Shown here piece after piece: positions 27,001 through 36,617 of a DNA stretch of 40,822 bases. Below the pieces are notes generated by a model. The model searched no databases and was not told the origin of the DNA. It saw nothing but the letters and a program-made list of their open reading frames with translations. Both the position numbers and the translations under genes were made by a program. The stretch comes from Alistipes sp. (GTDB lineage: Bacteria; Bacteroidota; Bacteroidia; Bacteroidales; Rikenellaceae). Position 1 is the first letter of the stretch. Each line of letters starts with the position of its first letter. The DNA is taken from positions 14,485 through 55,306 of the forward strand of contig JAHZDG010000004.1 in NCBI GenBank assembly GCA_019422485.1, read 5' to 3'.

Positions 27001-28068
27001 TTATTTGACAACACCCGACGGCATAGGCTGCGGCGTCGAGGTCGGACCCACAACCCGCAACCGCCCGTCCGGATCAATCACCAGACGATCGATGCAAACC
27101 ACCCGATCGAACGAAGGTTTCTTGACCCGAGGATCGGCATGCCGATGGTACACAATAAAGCGTTCGGTGCTGTCGGGGGAGAAGACGATGGAGTTGTGAC
27201 CGGGAGATGAAACCTCCCGGCTCAGATCGGTCGTCATAATGGGATTCTCTTGGGCCTTCACCCAAGGTCCCATCGGATCGTCGGCTACGGCATATCCCAC
27301 CCCATAATGATCGTACCCGGTATTATTCGCCGAATAGGTCATGTAATACTTCCCGTTGTATTTGAACACAAAAGCCCCTTCATTGGCCCGGTTTTCTTCC
27401 CAGTTGACCTTTTCCCAGGGTTGATCGGCTTCTACGGCCACTTCAGGAGCCCCGATTGTCCCGGAAAGGTCGGGTTTGAGTCTCACCACATAGTTCTCGC
27501 CGATCGACAGACCGGGCCGGGAGGTATTCCGGCTGAAATAAAGATACAGCGACCCTTCGGGATCATCATCCTGAAAGATATGACAGTCGATGGCCGAATA
27601 ACCGAAGTCGAACCAGGGCGAATAGAGATCGCGATAGGGGCCTTCTGGACGATCCGCCACCGCCAGAGAGGTCAACATTATCCGGGTTTTGGGGTTATAC
27701 GAGCTGTAAGTCATGTAAAATTTCCCACGATAGACAAACACTTCCGGCGCCCAAAAGCCAGCCGTTCCGGGATGTCCTTCGGGTTTGGTGTAGGCTTCAC
27801 CCCGGAAGGTCCAGTGCACCAGATCGGGCGAGGAATAGCAATCGAAACCGCTGTTCTGACGGGTCGTTCCGGTCAGGTAATAGAGGCTATCGTAACGGAA
27901 AACGAACGGGTCTGCCACCCGGATCAGCGAGCCGTCCTCCAGCCGTAACGGATTGGTATAGGTCGCCGGCTGAGACGAGGGGGTTTGAGCCGGGAGCGGT
28001 CCGGCCCACAACAGCAACGATAAAGCGATCCACCCTCCCCATTGATGGATCGAACGGCAAAATTTCAT
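27001..28068 (-). CDS. Glycoside hydrolase family 43 enzyme, secreted
   Basis: Five-bladed beta-propeller glycosidase of 355 residues, acting as an arabinofuranosidase, xylosidase or exo-galactosidase in this family. The start at 28068 gives a signal peptide (IALSLLLWAGPLPAQ). The three GH43 acidic residues are visible: the base Asp53 in RVADPFVF, the pKa-tuning Asp161 in YSAIDCHIF, and the acid Glu230 in RANEGAFVF. FWAPEVFVYRGKFYMTYS is a typical propeller blade. It sits 72 nt before the GH106 gene on the same strand and probably acts on the same glycan. A longer frame to 28176 is rejected because it runs into the end of the UbiD gene and lacks a signal. Confidence 0.92.
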   Translation of the reverse strand: MKFCRSIHQWGGWIALSLLLWAGPLPAQTPSSQPATYTNPLRLEDGSLIRVADPFVFRYDSLYYLTGTTRQNSGFDCYSSPDLVHWTFRGEAYTKPEGHPGTAGFWAPEVFVYRGKFYMTYSSYNPKTRIMLTSLAVADRPEGPYRDLYSPWFDFGYSAIDCHIFQDDDPEGSLYLYFSRNTSRPGLSIGENYVVRLKPDLSGTIGAPEVAVEADQPWEKVNWEENRANEGAFVFKYNGKYYMTYSANNTGYDHYGVGYAVADDPMGPWVKAQENPIMTTDLSREVSSPGHNSIVFSPDSTERFIVYHRHADPRVKKPSFDRVVCIDRLVIDPDGRLRVVGPTSTPQPMPSGVVK

Positions 28069-28172
28069 AGTATACGAAGGTTTGGGTTTGTAAAATGCTG
28101 AGAAAGATACAAAAAATGCCCGGATTTTCTTCTCTGGACGAAGGGCCCCTGCCGCTTCCCCGATCTGGGTGC

Positions 28173-30050
28173 TCATCGTTCGGCCGGAGTTATCCCGGGA
28201 GCAACCTCATATTCAGCTCCCTCTCCCGACAACAACGCCCGATACCGAAGGGATGGCGAGGTCAGGAAATTTCCCAAGCCATAATCGTTCCAACGTTCAT
28301 CCACCTGCCGGATGGTATCAACGGAAGCGGTCACCACATTAGGCCAGGGGCGTGCAAAACCGTTGACTCTGCCGGCTTTGGTCCGCGCATCCATCCACAC
28401 CACGCCTGCCCGCTCCCAAACATCCCGCGAGGGATCGACATTCGAAGCGGTCAACCACAGCACATCGGACAGCGATTCCCGATCGACCGTTTCATCCAAC
28501 AAAACGACATACCGAATCCCCCGGATCCTGCTGCGCCCCCACGCTTCGAACAATTGTTCGGGCGACACCTCTCGCGACACCCCGAGCAACAAGGTCCGCC
28601 ACTGCTCGGCCAACACTCGCGCCCCGGGCGACAGAGCGCCGTTCCACGGCAGCGTTTCGGGCAGCATCAGCGTTTCCAAAGGCGTATCAGGATCTATCTC
28701 CGTCAGATCGATCGCCAGTTTCCCGCCGAATCCCAAGCGGGGAGCCGCATGATCGAGCACATCCAACGGCCCACGCGAAAAGACAAAATGTTCCGGCCAT
28801 CGGGCCCGTACCAGCCGCTGACGCAAGGCGTCCACCGAACGGGAAGGCATATCGGAAGAGGTAACCAGCATAAATTTGTTGAACATCATCTGGCCAGCCC
28901 CCCAGAGCGAGTGGGCCGCCTTGATGCCCTGTCCCGGATAACGGGAACCGATATTGACCACCGCCAGATTGTGGGCCACCCCCTCGGCCGGCATCCACAA
29001 ATCGTGTACCTCGGGCAACAACGCCGCCCGAATCGGAGCCAGGAAGATCTGTTCGGTCGCCCGGGCCAGATAAAAATCCTCCTGAGGAGGAACTCCCACC
29101 ACCGTCGCCGGATAGATGGCTCCGCGACGATGCGTAATAGCCGTCACATGGAACAACGGATAGCGGTCCTCCAGGGAATAAAAACCCGTATGATCCCCGA
29201 AAGGCCCTTCGATCACCTTCTCTTCCGTCGGATCGACATAGCCTTCGATCACAAAATCGCAATCGGCCGGTACCCGCAAATCATTCGTCAGACAGCGCAC
29301 CAGCTCCACCGGCCGCCGTCTCAGAAAGCCGGCCAGCAGGTATTCATCCAGGTTATCGGGCATCGGGGCCGTCGCCGCATACGTATAGGCCGGATCGCCC
29401 CCCAGACACACCGTTACCGGCATCCGTTCACCCCGCGCAGCATAAGCCTGATAGTGACGCTCTCCGGTCTTATGCATATGCCAATGCATGCCCGTGGTGC
29501 GGGGTCCGAACACCTGCATGCGATACATCCCGACATTGCGGATGCCGGTATCGGGATCGAGCGTCCCGACCAACGGCAGCGTAACAAACCGACCACCGTC
29601 CGCAGGCCAACATTTCAGAATCGGCAAGCGGCCCAAGTCGGCCTCATCGCCCCGGTAAACCACTTCCTGACAGGCTCCTCGACCCGATCGTTCACGCGGC
29701 AGCCAACGCGACATCTGTTCCAGCAGCGGCAACATCCGCAGTTTGTCCCCCCAGGATTTTTTGGGCGCCGTCAGGGCGGCAAACAATCCATCGATGCGTT
29801 CCGTCAGTTCATCGAGCCGGTCGACTCCCAACGCCAACGCAACCCGACGCTCCGAACCCATCAGGTTCGTCACCACCGGGAAATCCGTTCCCGTCTGCTC
29901 GAACAGCAGGGCTTTTCCTCCTCCGGGACTTTTGGCCTGTCGATCCGTCAATTCAGCAATCTCTTCAACAGGCGAAACAGGCGTCTTCACCCGCAACAAC
30001 TCCCCCTCACGCTCCAGTCGCTCAATATATTCTTTCAGGTTTCGGTACAT
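28173..30050 (-). CDS. UbiD-family decarboxylase (prenylated-FMN enzyme)
   Basis: Cytoplasmic decarboxylase of 625 residues belonging to the UbiD family, which uses prenylated FMN made by UbiX. The cofactor/substrate region RNVGMYRMQVFGP (171-183, with Asn172 and Arg177) and the catalytic loop IEGPFGDHTGFYS (Glu281, Asp286) are intact. The length matches menaquinone-type UbiD homologs of Bacteroidetes rather than the shorter E. coli enzyme. A role in menaquinone synthesis or in decarboxylation of another aromatic or unsaturated acid is possible; the window has no UbiX or other quinone gene. It lies upstream of GH43 with a 104-nt gap and after a terminator behind GH20, so its link with the glycosidases may be only positional. 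Confidence 0.9.
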   Translation of the reverse strand: MYRNLKEYIERLEREGELLRVKTPVSPVEEIAELTDRQAKSPGGGKALLFEQTGTDFPVVTNLMGSERRVALALGVDRLDELTERIDGLFAALTAPKKSWGDKLRMLPLLEQMSRWLPRERSGRGACQEVVYRGDEADLGRLPILKCWPADGGRFVTLPLVGTLDPDTGIRNVGMYRMQVFGPRTTGMHWHMHKTGERHYQAYAARGERMPVTVCLGGDPAYTYAATAPMPDNLDEYLLAGFLRRRPVELVRCLTNDLRVPADCDFVIEGYVDPTEEKVIEGPFGDHTGFYSLEDRYPLFHVTAITHRRGAIYPATVVGVPPQEDFYLARATEQIFLAPIRAALLPEVHDLWMPAEGVAHNLAVVNIGSRYPGQGIKAAHSLWGAGQMMFNKFMLVTSSDMPSRSVDALRQRLVRARWPEHFVFSRGPLDVLDHAAPRLGFGGKLAIDLTEIDPDTPLETLMLPETLPWNGALSPGARVLAEQWRTLLLGVSREVSPEQLFEAWGRSRIRGIRYVVLLDETVDRESLSDVLWLTASNVDPSRDVWERAGVVWMDARTKAGRVNGFARPWPNVVTASVDTIRQVDERWNDYGLGNFLTSPSLRYRALLSGEGAEYEVAPGITPAER

Positions 30051-30146
30051 GTGTTTCTACGTACATTTATTTTCAGCATTCAGCTTTTCTTTCGGCCTAA
30101 TCCCGATTTTCCGGGATCGTCCCCACAGATTTCTATCCCTTTTCGA

Positions 30147-30183
30147 GAAAAGAGTCGGTCCTCTCTGCTCAGAAAGGACCGAC
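30147..30183 (-). terminator. Terminator after the GH20 gene
   Basis: GTCGGTCCT/AGGACCGAC stem of 9 bp with a 12-nt loop. On the minus strand it is followed by TCTTTTC, beginning about 27 nt past the GH20 stop. Confidence 0.75.
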
Positions 30184-30209
30184 ATATTTTTAAACGAATC
30201 TCACCGGAG

Positions 30210-31865
30210 TCACGGTTCGGCGAACAGGTAGGGTGCATAATTATACCCTTCGGCTTCATACATCCGACGCAACGAAACGGCGCGCTTCTTGAAGTCTCCG
30301 AAATCCTTTTCGCCGTTGGTCCAACCCACCTCGGCCAAGGCTCCGATACGAGGCAATATCTTGAACTGCAAATCGGGTTCCGAACGGATATATTCTCCCC
30401 ACGGGTTAGCCTGCACACCCCAGATGTAGCTCTTTTCCACATCGTTCAGACCGGCATAAGGATCCAGTGCATAGACCTGTTCGACAGGCAGGTATCGTCC
30501 CCAGCTGTAATAGGGTTCGCTTTGGGGATCTTTCGTCTGGTAATAATCCAGGTAGCAGTGTTCCAGCGGCGCCATGATCACCCGATTACCCTTCTTGGCC
30601 GCTTCGATGCCGCCTTTGGTGCCCCGCCACGACATCACCGTCGCGGTCTGCGAGAGACCGCCTTCCAAAATTTCGTCGAAACCGATGATTTCCCGACCGT
30701 GACTGCGCAGGAAATCTTCGATCCGATGCACGAAATAGCTTTGCAGTTCGGTTTCGTTTTTCAGTCCTTCCGCCTTGATCCGCTGCTGACACAACGGGCA
30801 GGCTTCCCAACGATCTTTCGGGCATTCATCCCCGCCGATATGAATGTATTTCGACGGGAAAAGCTCCATCACTTCCGTAAAGACATCTTCCAGGAAGTCG
30901 AACGTACTGTCCTTGCCGGCACAGAACACATCCTTGTGAATGCCCCAGGTATAAGAAACTTCATAGTCCTTGCCGATGCAACCCAGATAGGGATACGAGG
31001 CCAGGGCGGCCTGCGCATGACCGGGCAGTTCGATTTCGGGCACCACCGTCACAAACCGCTGCTGCGCATAATCGACGATCTCCCGAACCTGATCCTGCGT
31101 ATAGTAACCTCCATGCGGTTTTTCCTCGTATTGCGGTTCAGTGTTCTCCATCTCGAAGTTGTTGAGCTGGGTGCGCGGACGGATCGAACCCACTTCGGTC
31201 AGACGAGGGTATTTCTTGATTTCGATCCGCCACCCCTGATCTTCGGTCAGGTGCCACTGCATGTGGTTGATTTTATGCATGGCCAGGATGTCGATATAGT
31301 TTTTCACCTCGTTCACCGGCACAAAATGACGTCCCACGTCCAACAAGGCCCCCCGATAGGCAAAAGCCGGTTCGTCGATCACCGTCACCAACGGCAATTC
31401 GATCACACCCGCCTTTTCTTGGCGCAACACCTGATCAGGCAGCATTTGACGCAAGGTTTCAAAAGCATAGAAAGCTCCGGCCGAAGAACCCGCCTCCACA
31501 CACACCCAATCGGGCGTAATGGCCAGCGTATAGGCTTCGGGGCCCAACAGTGTGTCGATCCGAACATTCACGGCACCCAAAACCGGCTCGGTATCTGCCC
31601 CCTGCTGTGTTTTGAGCGGCGTTCCCAACGACGGTTCAAGCAACTCGTTAAGCAGGTTAACGGCATACACAATCGAGCTGTCCCCCCCGATCAGGTTGAC
31701 CGGCGTACGGGCGGAAAGTTCGAAACAACCTCCCGAAGTATCGACATCGACCATTTTCGGTTTGGGAACGATGTTCACTTCCGCAATTCGTTGGGCACGG
31801 GGCCCGCTACAAGCCAAAAGGGCGACCGCAGCCCAGATACAAACGGCTCCTACCAGATTTTTCAT
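30210..31865 (-). CDS. Glycoside hydrolase family 20 beta-N-acetylhexosaminidase, lipoprotein
   Basis: Exo-hydrolase of 551 residues removing terminal beta-linked GlcNAc or GalNAc, for example from host glycans or glycosaminoglycan fragments. The start at 31865 gives a lipoprotein signal with lipobox LLAC (Cys19). An N-terminal GH20b-like domain precedes the TIM barrel. ILAMHKINHMQWHLTEDQGWR (about 193-213) and PEIELPGHAQA are family signatures, and HIGGDECPK holds the catalytic Asp346-Glu347 pair used in substrate-assisted catalysis. A late WG/W-rich stretch (YIWGVQANPWGEYI) forms the active-site wall. It has its own promoter and terminator, divergent from mutA. Confidence 0.95.
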   Translation of the reverse strand: MKNLVGAVCIWAAVALLACSGPRAQRIAEVNIVPKPKMVDVDTSGGCFELSARTPVNLIGGDSSIVYAVNLLNELLEPSLGTPLKTQQGADTEPVLGAVNVRIDTLLGPEAYTLAITPDWVCVEAGSSAGAFYAFETLRQMLPDQVLRQEKAGVIELPLVTVIDEPAFAYRGALLDVGRHFVPVNEVKNYIDILAMHKINHMQWHLTEDQGWRIEIKKYPRLTEVGSIRPRTQLNNFEMENTEPQYEEKPHGGYYTQDQVREIVDYAQQRFVTVVPEIELPGHAQAALASYPYLGCIGKDYEVSYTWGIHKDVFCAGKDSTFDFLEDVFTEVMELFPSKYIHIGGDECPKDRWEACPLCQQRIKAEGLKNETELQSYFVHRIEDFLRSHGREIIGFDEILEGGLSQTATVMSWRGTKGGIEAAKKGNRVIMAPLEHCYLDYYQTKDPQSEPYYSWGRYLPVEQVYALDPYAGLNDVEKSYIWGVQANPWGEYIRSEPDLQFKILPRIGALAEVGWTNGEKDFGDFKKRAVSLRRMYEAEGYNYAPYLFAEP

Positions 31866-31900
31866 AAGATCACAGATTGGTTCGGGGAAAAGGATGATTA

Positions 31901-31908
31901 CAAATATA
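31901..31908 (-). promoter_or_regulatory. -7 box of the GH20 gene
   Basis: Minus-strand TATATTTG is an exact TAnnTTTG match, 36 nt before the ATG at 31865. No clear -33 TTTG at 19 nt. Confidence 0.6.
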
Positions 31909-31991
31909 GAAATATTCTGCAAAATCCGCCTCATAAAAGCCCTTGGGACAAAATTAATGGGTGAAAGTGGATGATGTTCATAAAAAAACAG

Positions 31992-31999
31992 TAACTTTG
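31992..31999 (+). promoter_or_regulatory. -7 box of the mutA-mutB operon
   Basis: TAACTTTG matches TAnnTTTG exactly, 48 nt before the mutA ATG. A -33 element is not evident. Confidence 0.6.
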
Positions 32000-32046
32000 C
32001 TTTCTCTTTTGAATTTCACCAAAACTTATCTAAATCATAGTTCAAC

Positions 32047-33933
32047 ATGGCAAATTGCAAGGAAGAAAAGTTGTTCGATCAGTTCCCGCCGGTGACCACC
32101 GAGCAATGGGAAGCCGTGATCGCAACCGACCTCAAGGGTGCCGACTACGAACGTAAACTGGTATGGAGAACCCAGGAAGGTTTCAATGTTCGCCCCTACT
32201 ACCGTGCCGAAGACCTGAAAAATGTTCAGTTTCTGGCCTCCGAAGCCGGTCAGTTCCCCTATGTACGCGGAACCAAGAAGAACAACAACTGGCTGATCCA
32301 CGAAACCATCGCGGTAGACTGCCCCAAGCAGGCCAACGCCCAGGCTACGGCAATGCTCACCAAAGGTGCCGAATCGATCGGTTTCTGCATCAACAACAAA
32401 GAGTTTTCGGCCGATGACCTGAAAACGCTGTTGAACGGCATTTCGCTCAAAAATACCGAACTGACCTTCAGCGGTTGCGGAGCCAAAACCGTTGCCAAAC
32501 TCTTTACCGACATGCTGGAAGGTTCGTCGTACGATCCCGAAGACGTAAGAGTCAACTTCGTACTCGACCCGCTGATCAAGAAACTCAGCCTCAAAGGCCG
32601 CCTCAAATGCAAAGACGGCAGCTGCAAAGCTTTCTCCAGCATCGCCGAACTCATCAAGAAAGTACCTCAGTACAAACGGGTACGCTTCATCGGTGTCGAC
32701 GGACAGGTGTTCAACAACTGCGGTTCGACCATCGTACAGGAATTGGCCTTCACGCTGGCCGTGGGTCACGAATACGTGGTTAAACTGATGGAAGAAGGGC
32801 TGACCATCGACCAGGTCGCTCCGTCGATCCGCTTCTCGATGGCCATCAGCGCCAACTACTTCATGGAAATCGCCAAATTCCGGGCCGCTCGCATGCTGTG
32901 GGCCAACATCATGGCTCCGTACAACCCCACCCGCGGTTGCGCCTCGAAGATGCAGATCCACGCCGAAACGTCCAAATGGAATATGACCGTTTACGACCCC
33001 TATGTCAACATGCTGCGGGGTACGACCGAAGCCATGAGTGCCGCCATCGCCGGTGTTCACTCCATGGAAGTCACTCCGTTCGACGATCCTTACGAAAAAC
33101 CGACCGATTTCTCGGCCCGTATCGCCCGCAACGTACAGTTGCTGCTTAAAGAAGAATCTCACTTCAATCAGGTAACCGACGCCGCCGGAGGTTCGTACTA
33201 CATCGAAAACCTGACCCAGTCGATCGCCGAACAGGCCTGGAACCTGTTCAAACAGGTAGAAGAAAAAGGCGGTTACATCGCAGCCTTCGAAGCCGGGTTC
33301 ATCCAGGATCAGATCGAAGAATCGGCTAACAAGAAAAACCATAACATCGCTACCCGTCGCGAATCGCTGCTGGGTACCAACCAGTTCCCCAACTTCAACG
33401 AAGTGGCTGACGCTCACATCACCGAAGAAGCCGTTAAACCGGCTGTGGTTTCGTGCAGCTGCGGTTGCTCGGCCGAAGAAAGCGGTCTGCGCACGCTGAA
33501 ACCCTACCGCGGTGCCATGGCTTTCGAACAGATGCGTCTGAGCGTCGATCGCAGCGGCAAACAACCCAAAGCCTTCATGCTGACGGTTGGTTCGCTGGCC
33601 TTCGCTCGTGCACGCGCCCAGTTCTCCTGCAACTTCTTCGCCTGCGCCGGTATCCGTGTACAGGACAACACCTATTTCAAGAGCCTGGAAGAAGGCGTCA
33701 AAGCCGCCCTCGATTCCAAAGCCGAAATCGTGGTGATCTGTGCTGCGGACGACGATTACGCTACGCTGGCCCCCGAAGCCTTCAAACAATTGAGCGGCAA
33801 AGCCATTTTCGTAGTGGCCGGTGCACCCGCCTGCCAGGCCGATCTCGAAGCCGCAGGTATCAAGAACTTCATCAGCGTCAAATCGAACGTACTCGACACG
33901 CTGAAGTATTACCTCAAAGAATTGGGAATCTAA
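32047..33933 (+). CDS. mutA: Methylmalonyl-CoA mutase small (beta) subunit
   Basis: Non-catalytic subunit of the heterodimeric B12-dependent mutase that interconverts succinyl-CoA and methylmalonyl-CoA, leading to propionate in Bacteroidales fermentation. The 628-residue product shares the TIM-barrel framework with MutB (ISANYFMEIAKFRAARMLWA, PTDFSARIARNVQLLLKEE, GGSYYIENLT). Its C-terminal cobalamin-like domain lacks the DxHxxG motif (the corresponding region reads LTVGSLAFARARAQ), as expected for the small subunit. A Cys-rich linker, VVSCSCGCSAEESG, lies between the domains. It is the first gene of a two-gene operon with mutB 15 nt downstream. Confidence 0.96.
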   Translation: MANCKEEKLFDQFPPVTTEQWEAVIATDLKGADYERKLVWRTQEGFNVRPYYRAEDLKNVQFLASEAGQFPYVRGTKKNNNWLIHETIAVDCPKQANAQATAMLTKGAESIGFCINNKEFSADDLKTLLNGISLKNTELTFSGCGAKTVAKLFTDMLEGSSYDPEDVRVNFVLDPLIKKLSLKGRLKCKDGSCKAFSSIAELIKKVPQYKRVRFIGVDGQVFNNCGSTIVQELAFTLAVGHEYVVKLMEEGLTIDQVAPSIRFSMAISANYFMEIAKFRAARMLWANIMAPYNPTRGCASKMQIHAETSKWNMTVYDPYVNMLRGTTEAMSAAIAGVHSMEVTPFDDPYEKPTDFSARIARNVQLLLKEESHFNQVTDAAGGSYYIENLTQSIAEQAWNLFKQVEEKGGYIAAFEAGFIQDQIEESANKKNHNIATRRESLLGTNQFPNFNEVADAHITEEAVKPAVVSCSCGCSAEESGLRTLKPYRGAMAFEQMRLSVDRSGKQPKAFMLTVGSLAFARARAQFSCNFFACAGIRVQDNTYFKSLEEGVKAALDSKAEIVVICAADDDYATLAPEAFKQLSGKAIFVVAGAPACQADLEAAGIKNFISVKSNVLDTLKYYLKELGI

Positions 33934-33948
33934 GCTAAGCCTGTTGTT

Positions 33949-36087
33949 ATGAGAGCAAAATTTTCAGATATGACTTATACGGGCGCAACGGCCGCCAGCT
34001 GCTGCGCCAAAAAGGGCGGGGAAGAAACCCAGCCCTGGAACACCCCCGAACACATCACGGTCAAAGGGACTTACACGGCCGCTGATCTCGAAGGGATGGA
34101 ACACTTGGGTTACGCAGCCGGTATCGCTCCGTATCTGCGTGGTCCTTACAGCACGATGTATGTGATGCGTCCCTGGACCATCCGTCAATACGCCGGTTTC
34201 TCTACCGCTGCCGAATCCAACGCTTTCTACCGCCGTAACCTGGCCTCGGGTCAGAAAGGGTTGTCCGTAGCCTTCGACTTGGCTACCCACCGCGGTTACG
34301 ACGCCGACCACCCGCGTGTAGTCGGTGACGTCGGGAAAGCCGGGGTATCGATCTGCTCGGTAGAAGACATGAAAGTCCTCTTCGACGGTATTCCGTTGGA
34401 CAAGATGTCGGTGTCAATGACCATGAACGGTGCCGTACTGCCCATCCTGGCCTTCTACATCGTAGCCGGTTTGGAACAGGGCTGCACCCTGGAACAACTC
34501 AGCGGGACGATCCAGAACGATATCCTGAAAGAATTCATGGTGCGTAACACCTATATCTACCCGCCCGAATTCTCGATGCGTATCATCGCCGATATCTTCG
34601 AATACACCTCGAAGAACATGCCCAAATTCAACTCGATCTCTATCTCGGGTTACCACATGCAGGAAGCCGGTGCTACGGCCGACATCGAATTGGCCTACAC
34701 GCTGGCCGACGGTCTCGAATACCTGCGTACCGGGGTTAATGCCGGCATGAGCGTCGACACGTTCGCACCGCGTCTGTCGTTCTTCTGGGCTATCGGGATG
34801 AACCACTTCATGGAAATCGCCAAAATGCGTGCCGCCCGTCTGTTGTGGGCCAAGATCGTAAAACAGTTCGATCCGAAGAACCCCAAATCACTGGCTCTGC
34901 GTACTCACTCTCAGACCTCGGGTTGGTCACTGACCGAACAGGATCCGTTCAACAACGTTGCCCGTACGGCCATCGAAGCCATGGCAGCTGCCCTGGGTCA
35001 CACCCAGAGTCTGCACACCAACGCATTGGACGAAGCCATCGCCCTGCCGACCGACTTCTCGGCCCGTATCGCCCGCAACACCCAAATCTACATCCAGGAA
35101 GAAACCAACATCTGCCGTCAGGTAGACCCGTGGGCCGGTTCATACTATGTAGAATCGCTGACCAACGAAATCGTACACAAGGCTTGGAAACTGATCCAGG
35201 AAGTCGAAGAGTTGGGCGGTATGGCCAAAGCCATCGAAACGGGGATTCCCAAAATGCGTATCGAAGAAGCTGCAGCCCGCAAACAGGCTCGCATCGACTC
35301 GGGTATCGACACGATCGTGGGTATCAACAAATACCGTCTAGAAAAAGAAGATCCGATCGACATTCTCGACGTGGACAACACCGCCGTACGCGAATCTCAG
35401 ATCAAACGTCTGAAAGAGCTGCGTGCTAACCGCGACGAAGCCAAAGTGAAGGCCGCTCTGGCAGCCATCACCGAATGCGTGAAGACCAAGAAAGGCAACT
35501 TGCTGGAACTGGCCGTCGAAGCCGCCAAGGTACGCGCCTCACTGGGTGAAATTTCCGATGCCTGCGAAGTAGTTGTAGGCCGTTACAAAGCCGTTATTCG
35601 TTCCATCTCAGGAGTATATTCAGCTGAAGTGAAAGACGACAAGAAATTTGCCGAAGCCAAGGCTCTGGCCGAAAAATTTGCCAAGAAAGAAGGCCGTCAA
35701 CCTCGTATCATGATTGCCAAACTGGGTCAGGACGGTCACGACCGTGGTGCCAAAGTGGTAGCAACGGGTTATGCCGATATCGGATTCGACGTCGACATGG
35801 GTCCGTTGTTCCAGACGCCGGCTGAAGCCGCTAAACAGGCCGTTGAAAACGACGTGCATGTAGTAGGGGTTTCTTCGCTGGCCGCCGGACACAAAACGCT
35901 GGTTCCGCAGATCGTCGAAGAACTCAAGAAATTGGGTCGTGAAGACATCGTGGTTATCGTCGGCGGGGTTATTCCTGCTCAGGACTACGACGCGCTGTAC
36001 AAAGCCGGTGCCGCAGCTATCTTTGGCCCGGGTACCCCGATTCCTACGGCAGCCATCAAGATTCTGGAAATTCTGTTGGACGAATAA
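33949..36087 (+). CDS. mutB: Methylmalonyl-CoA mutase large (alpha) subunit
   Basis: Catalytic subunit of methylmalonyl-CoA mutase, 712 residues. The N-terminal barrel carries the substrate-binding sequences (YSTMYVMRPWTIRQYAGFST, SVSMTMNGAVLPILAFYIVA). The C-terminal B12-binding domain has GQDGHDRGAKVV, with His597 as the cobalt ligand of the DxHxxG motif, followed by the Ser/Gly loops SSLAAGH and VGGVIP. It follows mutA by 15 nt, is translated with it, and ends in a strong terminator. Epimerase, MeaB chaperone and propionyl-CoA carboxylase genes are not in the window. Confidence 0.97.
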   Translation: MRAKFSDMTYTGATAASCCAKKGGEETQPWNTPEHITVKGTYTAADLEGMEHLGYAAGIAPYLRGPYSTMYVMRPWTIRQYAGFSTAAESNAFYRRNLASGQKGLSVAFDLATHRGYDADHPRVVGDVGKAGVSICSVEDMKVLFDGIPLDKMSVSMTMNGAVLPILAFYIVAGLEQGCTLEQLSGTIQNDILKEFMVRNTYIYPPEFSMRIIADIFEYTSKNMPKFNSISISGYHMQEAGATADIELAYTLADGLEYLRTGVNAGMSVDTFAPRLSFFWAIGMNHFMEIAKMRAARLLWAKIVKQFDPKNPKSLALRTHSQTSGWSLTEQDPFNNVARTAIEAMAAALGHTQSLHTNALDEAIALPTDFSARIARNTQIYIQEETNICRQVDPWAGSYYVESLTNEIVHKAWKLIQEVEELGGMAKAIETGIPKMRIEEAAARKQARIDSGIDTIVGINKYRLEKEDPIDILDVDNTAVRESQIKRLKELRANRDEAKVKAALAAITECVKTKKGNLLELAVEAAKVRASLGEISDACEVVVGRYKAVIRSISGVYSAEVKDDKKFAEAKALAEKFAKKEGRQPRIMIAKLGQDGHDRGAKVVATGYADIGFDVDMGPLFQTPAEAAKQAVENDVHVVGVSSLAAGHKTLVPQIVEELKKLGREDIVVIVGGVIPAQDYDALYKAGAAAIFGPGTPIPTAAIKILEILLDE

Positions 36088-36106
36088 TACCTCTCGTCCT
36101 TTGCAT

Positions 36107-36143
36107 AAAAAGAATGCTTCCCTGTTGGGGAGCATTCTTTTTA
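36107..36143 (+). terminator. Terminator of mutA-mutB
   Basis: AAAAAGAATGCT-TCCC / GGGG-AGCATTCTTTTT hairpin 20 nt after the mutB stop, ending in five T. The following 36144-36360 shows no gene; a 78-codon minus-strand frame there overlaps tRNA-Leu and is spurious. Confidence 0.92.
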
Positions 36144-36360
36144 TATATACTACCGCTGAACCTCACATACTCCATCCGCCAGGACAGGCCAAATTCTCTT
36201 AAACACATCTGATTTATTGCCTGTCATTTATCTCAAAATCTTCTCTGAACGACCCGACATAAGATCACATATACTGGTTTCTTCGAACAACTTCTGAAAG
36301 CATTTTTCAGGAGATTCCCCTGCAGACAAGAATTTTCTTCCAACAAGTTTCCGATAGAAA

Positions 36361-36391
36361 TTTGCAGTTATTGAATTATTTTCTATCTTTG
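36361..36391 (+). promoter_or_regulatory. Bacteroidetes-type promoter of tRNA-Leu
   Basis: TTTG (36361-36364), exactly 19 nt, then TATCTTTG (36384-36391): a perfect TTTG-N19-TAnnTTTG promoter, 29 nt before the mature tRNA. Confidence 0.88.
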
Positions 36392-36420
36392 TGGCTCCAA
36401 GCAGAGATTCTCTGTCAAAG

Positions 36421-36502
36421 GCCCGGATGGCGGAATTGGTAGACGCGTTGGTCTCAAACACCAATGGAGCGATCCGTGCCGGTTCGATCCCGGCTCCGGG
36501 TA
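36421..36502 (+). tRNA. tRNA-Leu(CAA)
   Basis: An 82-nt class II tRNA. Acceptor GCCCGGA pairs with TCCGGGT (last pair G-T), and the discriminator is A. Anticodon stem TTGGT/ACCAA encloses loop CTCAAAC, anticodon CAA, reading the Leu codon TTG. A long variable arm (TGGAGCGATCCGT) follows, then T arm GCCGG-TTCGATC-CCGGC. CCA is not encoded. It is a single-gene unit with consensus promoter and terminator. Confidence 0.97.
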
Positions 36503-36504
36503 CT

Positions 36505-36550
36505 CAAGCAAGCCTCAATGATTTACCGATCATTGAGGCTTGCTTGTTTT
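36505..36550 (+). terminator. Strong terminator after tRNA-Leu
   Basis: A 17-bp stem (CAAGCAAGCCTCAATGA with TCATTGAGGCTTGCTTG) and a short loop followed by four T, starting two bases after the tRNA. Confidence 0.93.
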
Positions 36551-36617
36551 AAGTCTATACATAACTGAGCACTCCGATCATCTCCCCAGATTCTCTCTCA
36601 GACCTATCAATAATCCA

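Noticed and set aside
28095..31964. 1289-codon plus-strand frame
   Set aside because: Antisense shadow of the UbiD and GH20 genes, both with intact catalytic motifs. Very long antisense frames arise here from the C/G-ending codon bias.
36228..36464. 78-codon minus-strand frame overlapping tRNA-Leu
   Set aside because: Its start lies inside the tRNA gene and it covers the tRNA promoter.
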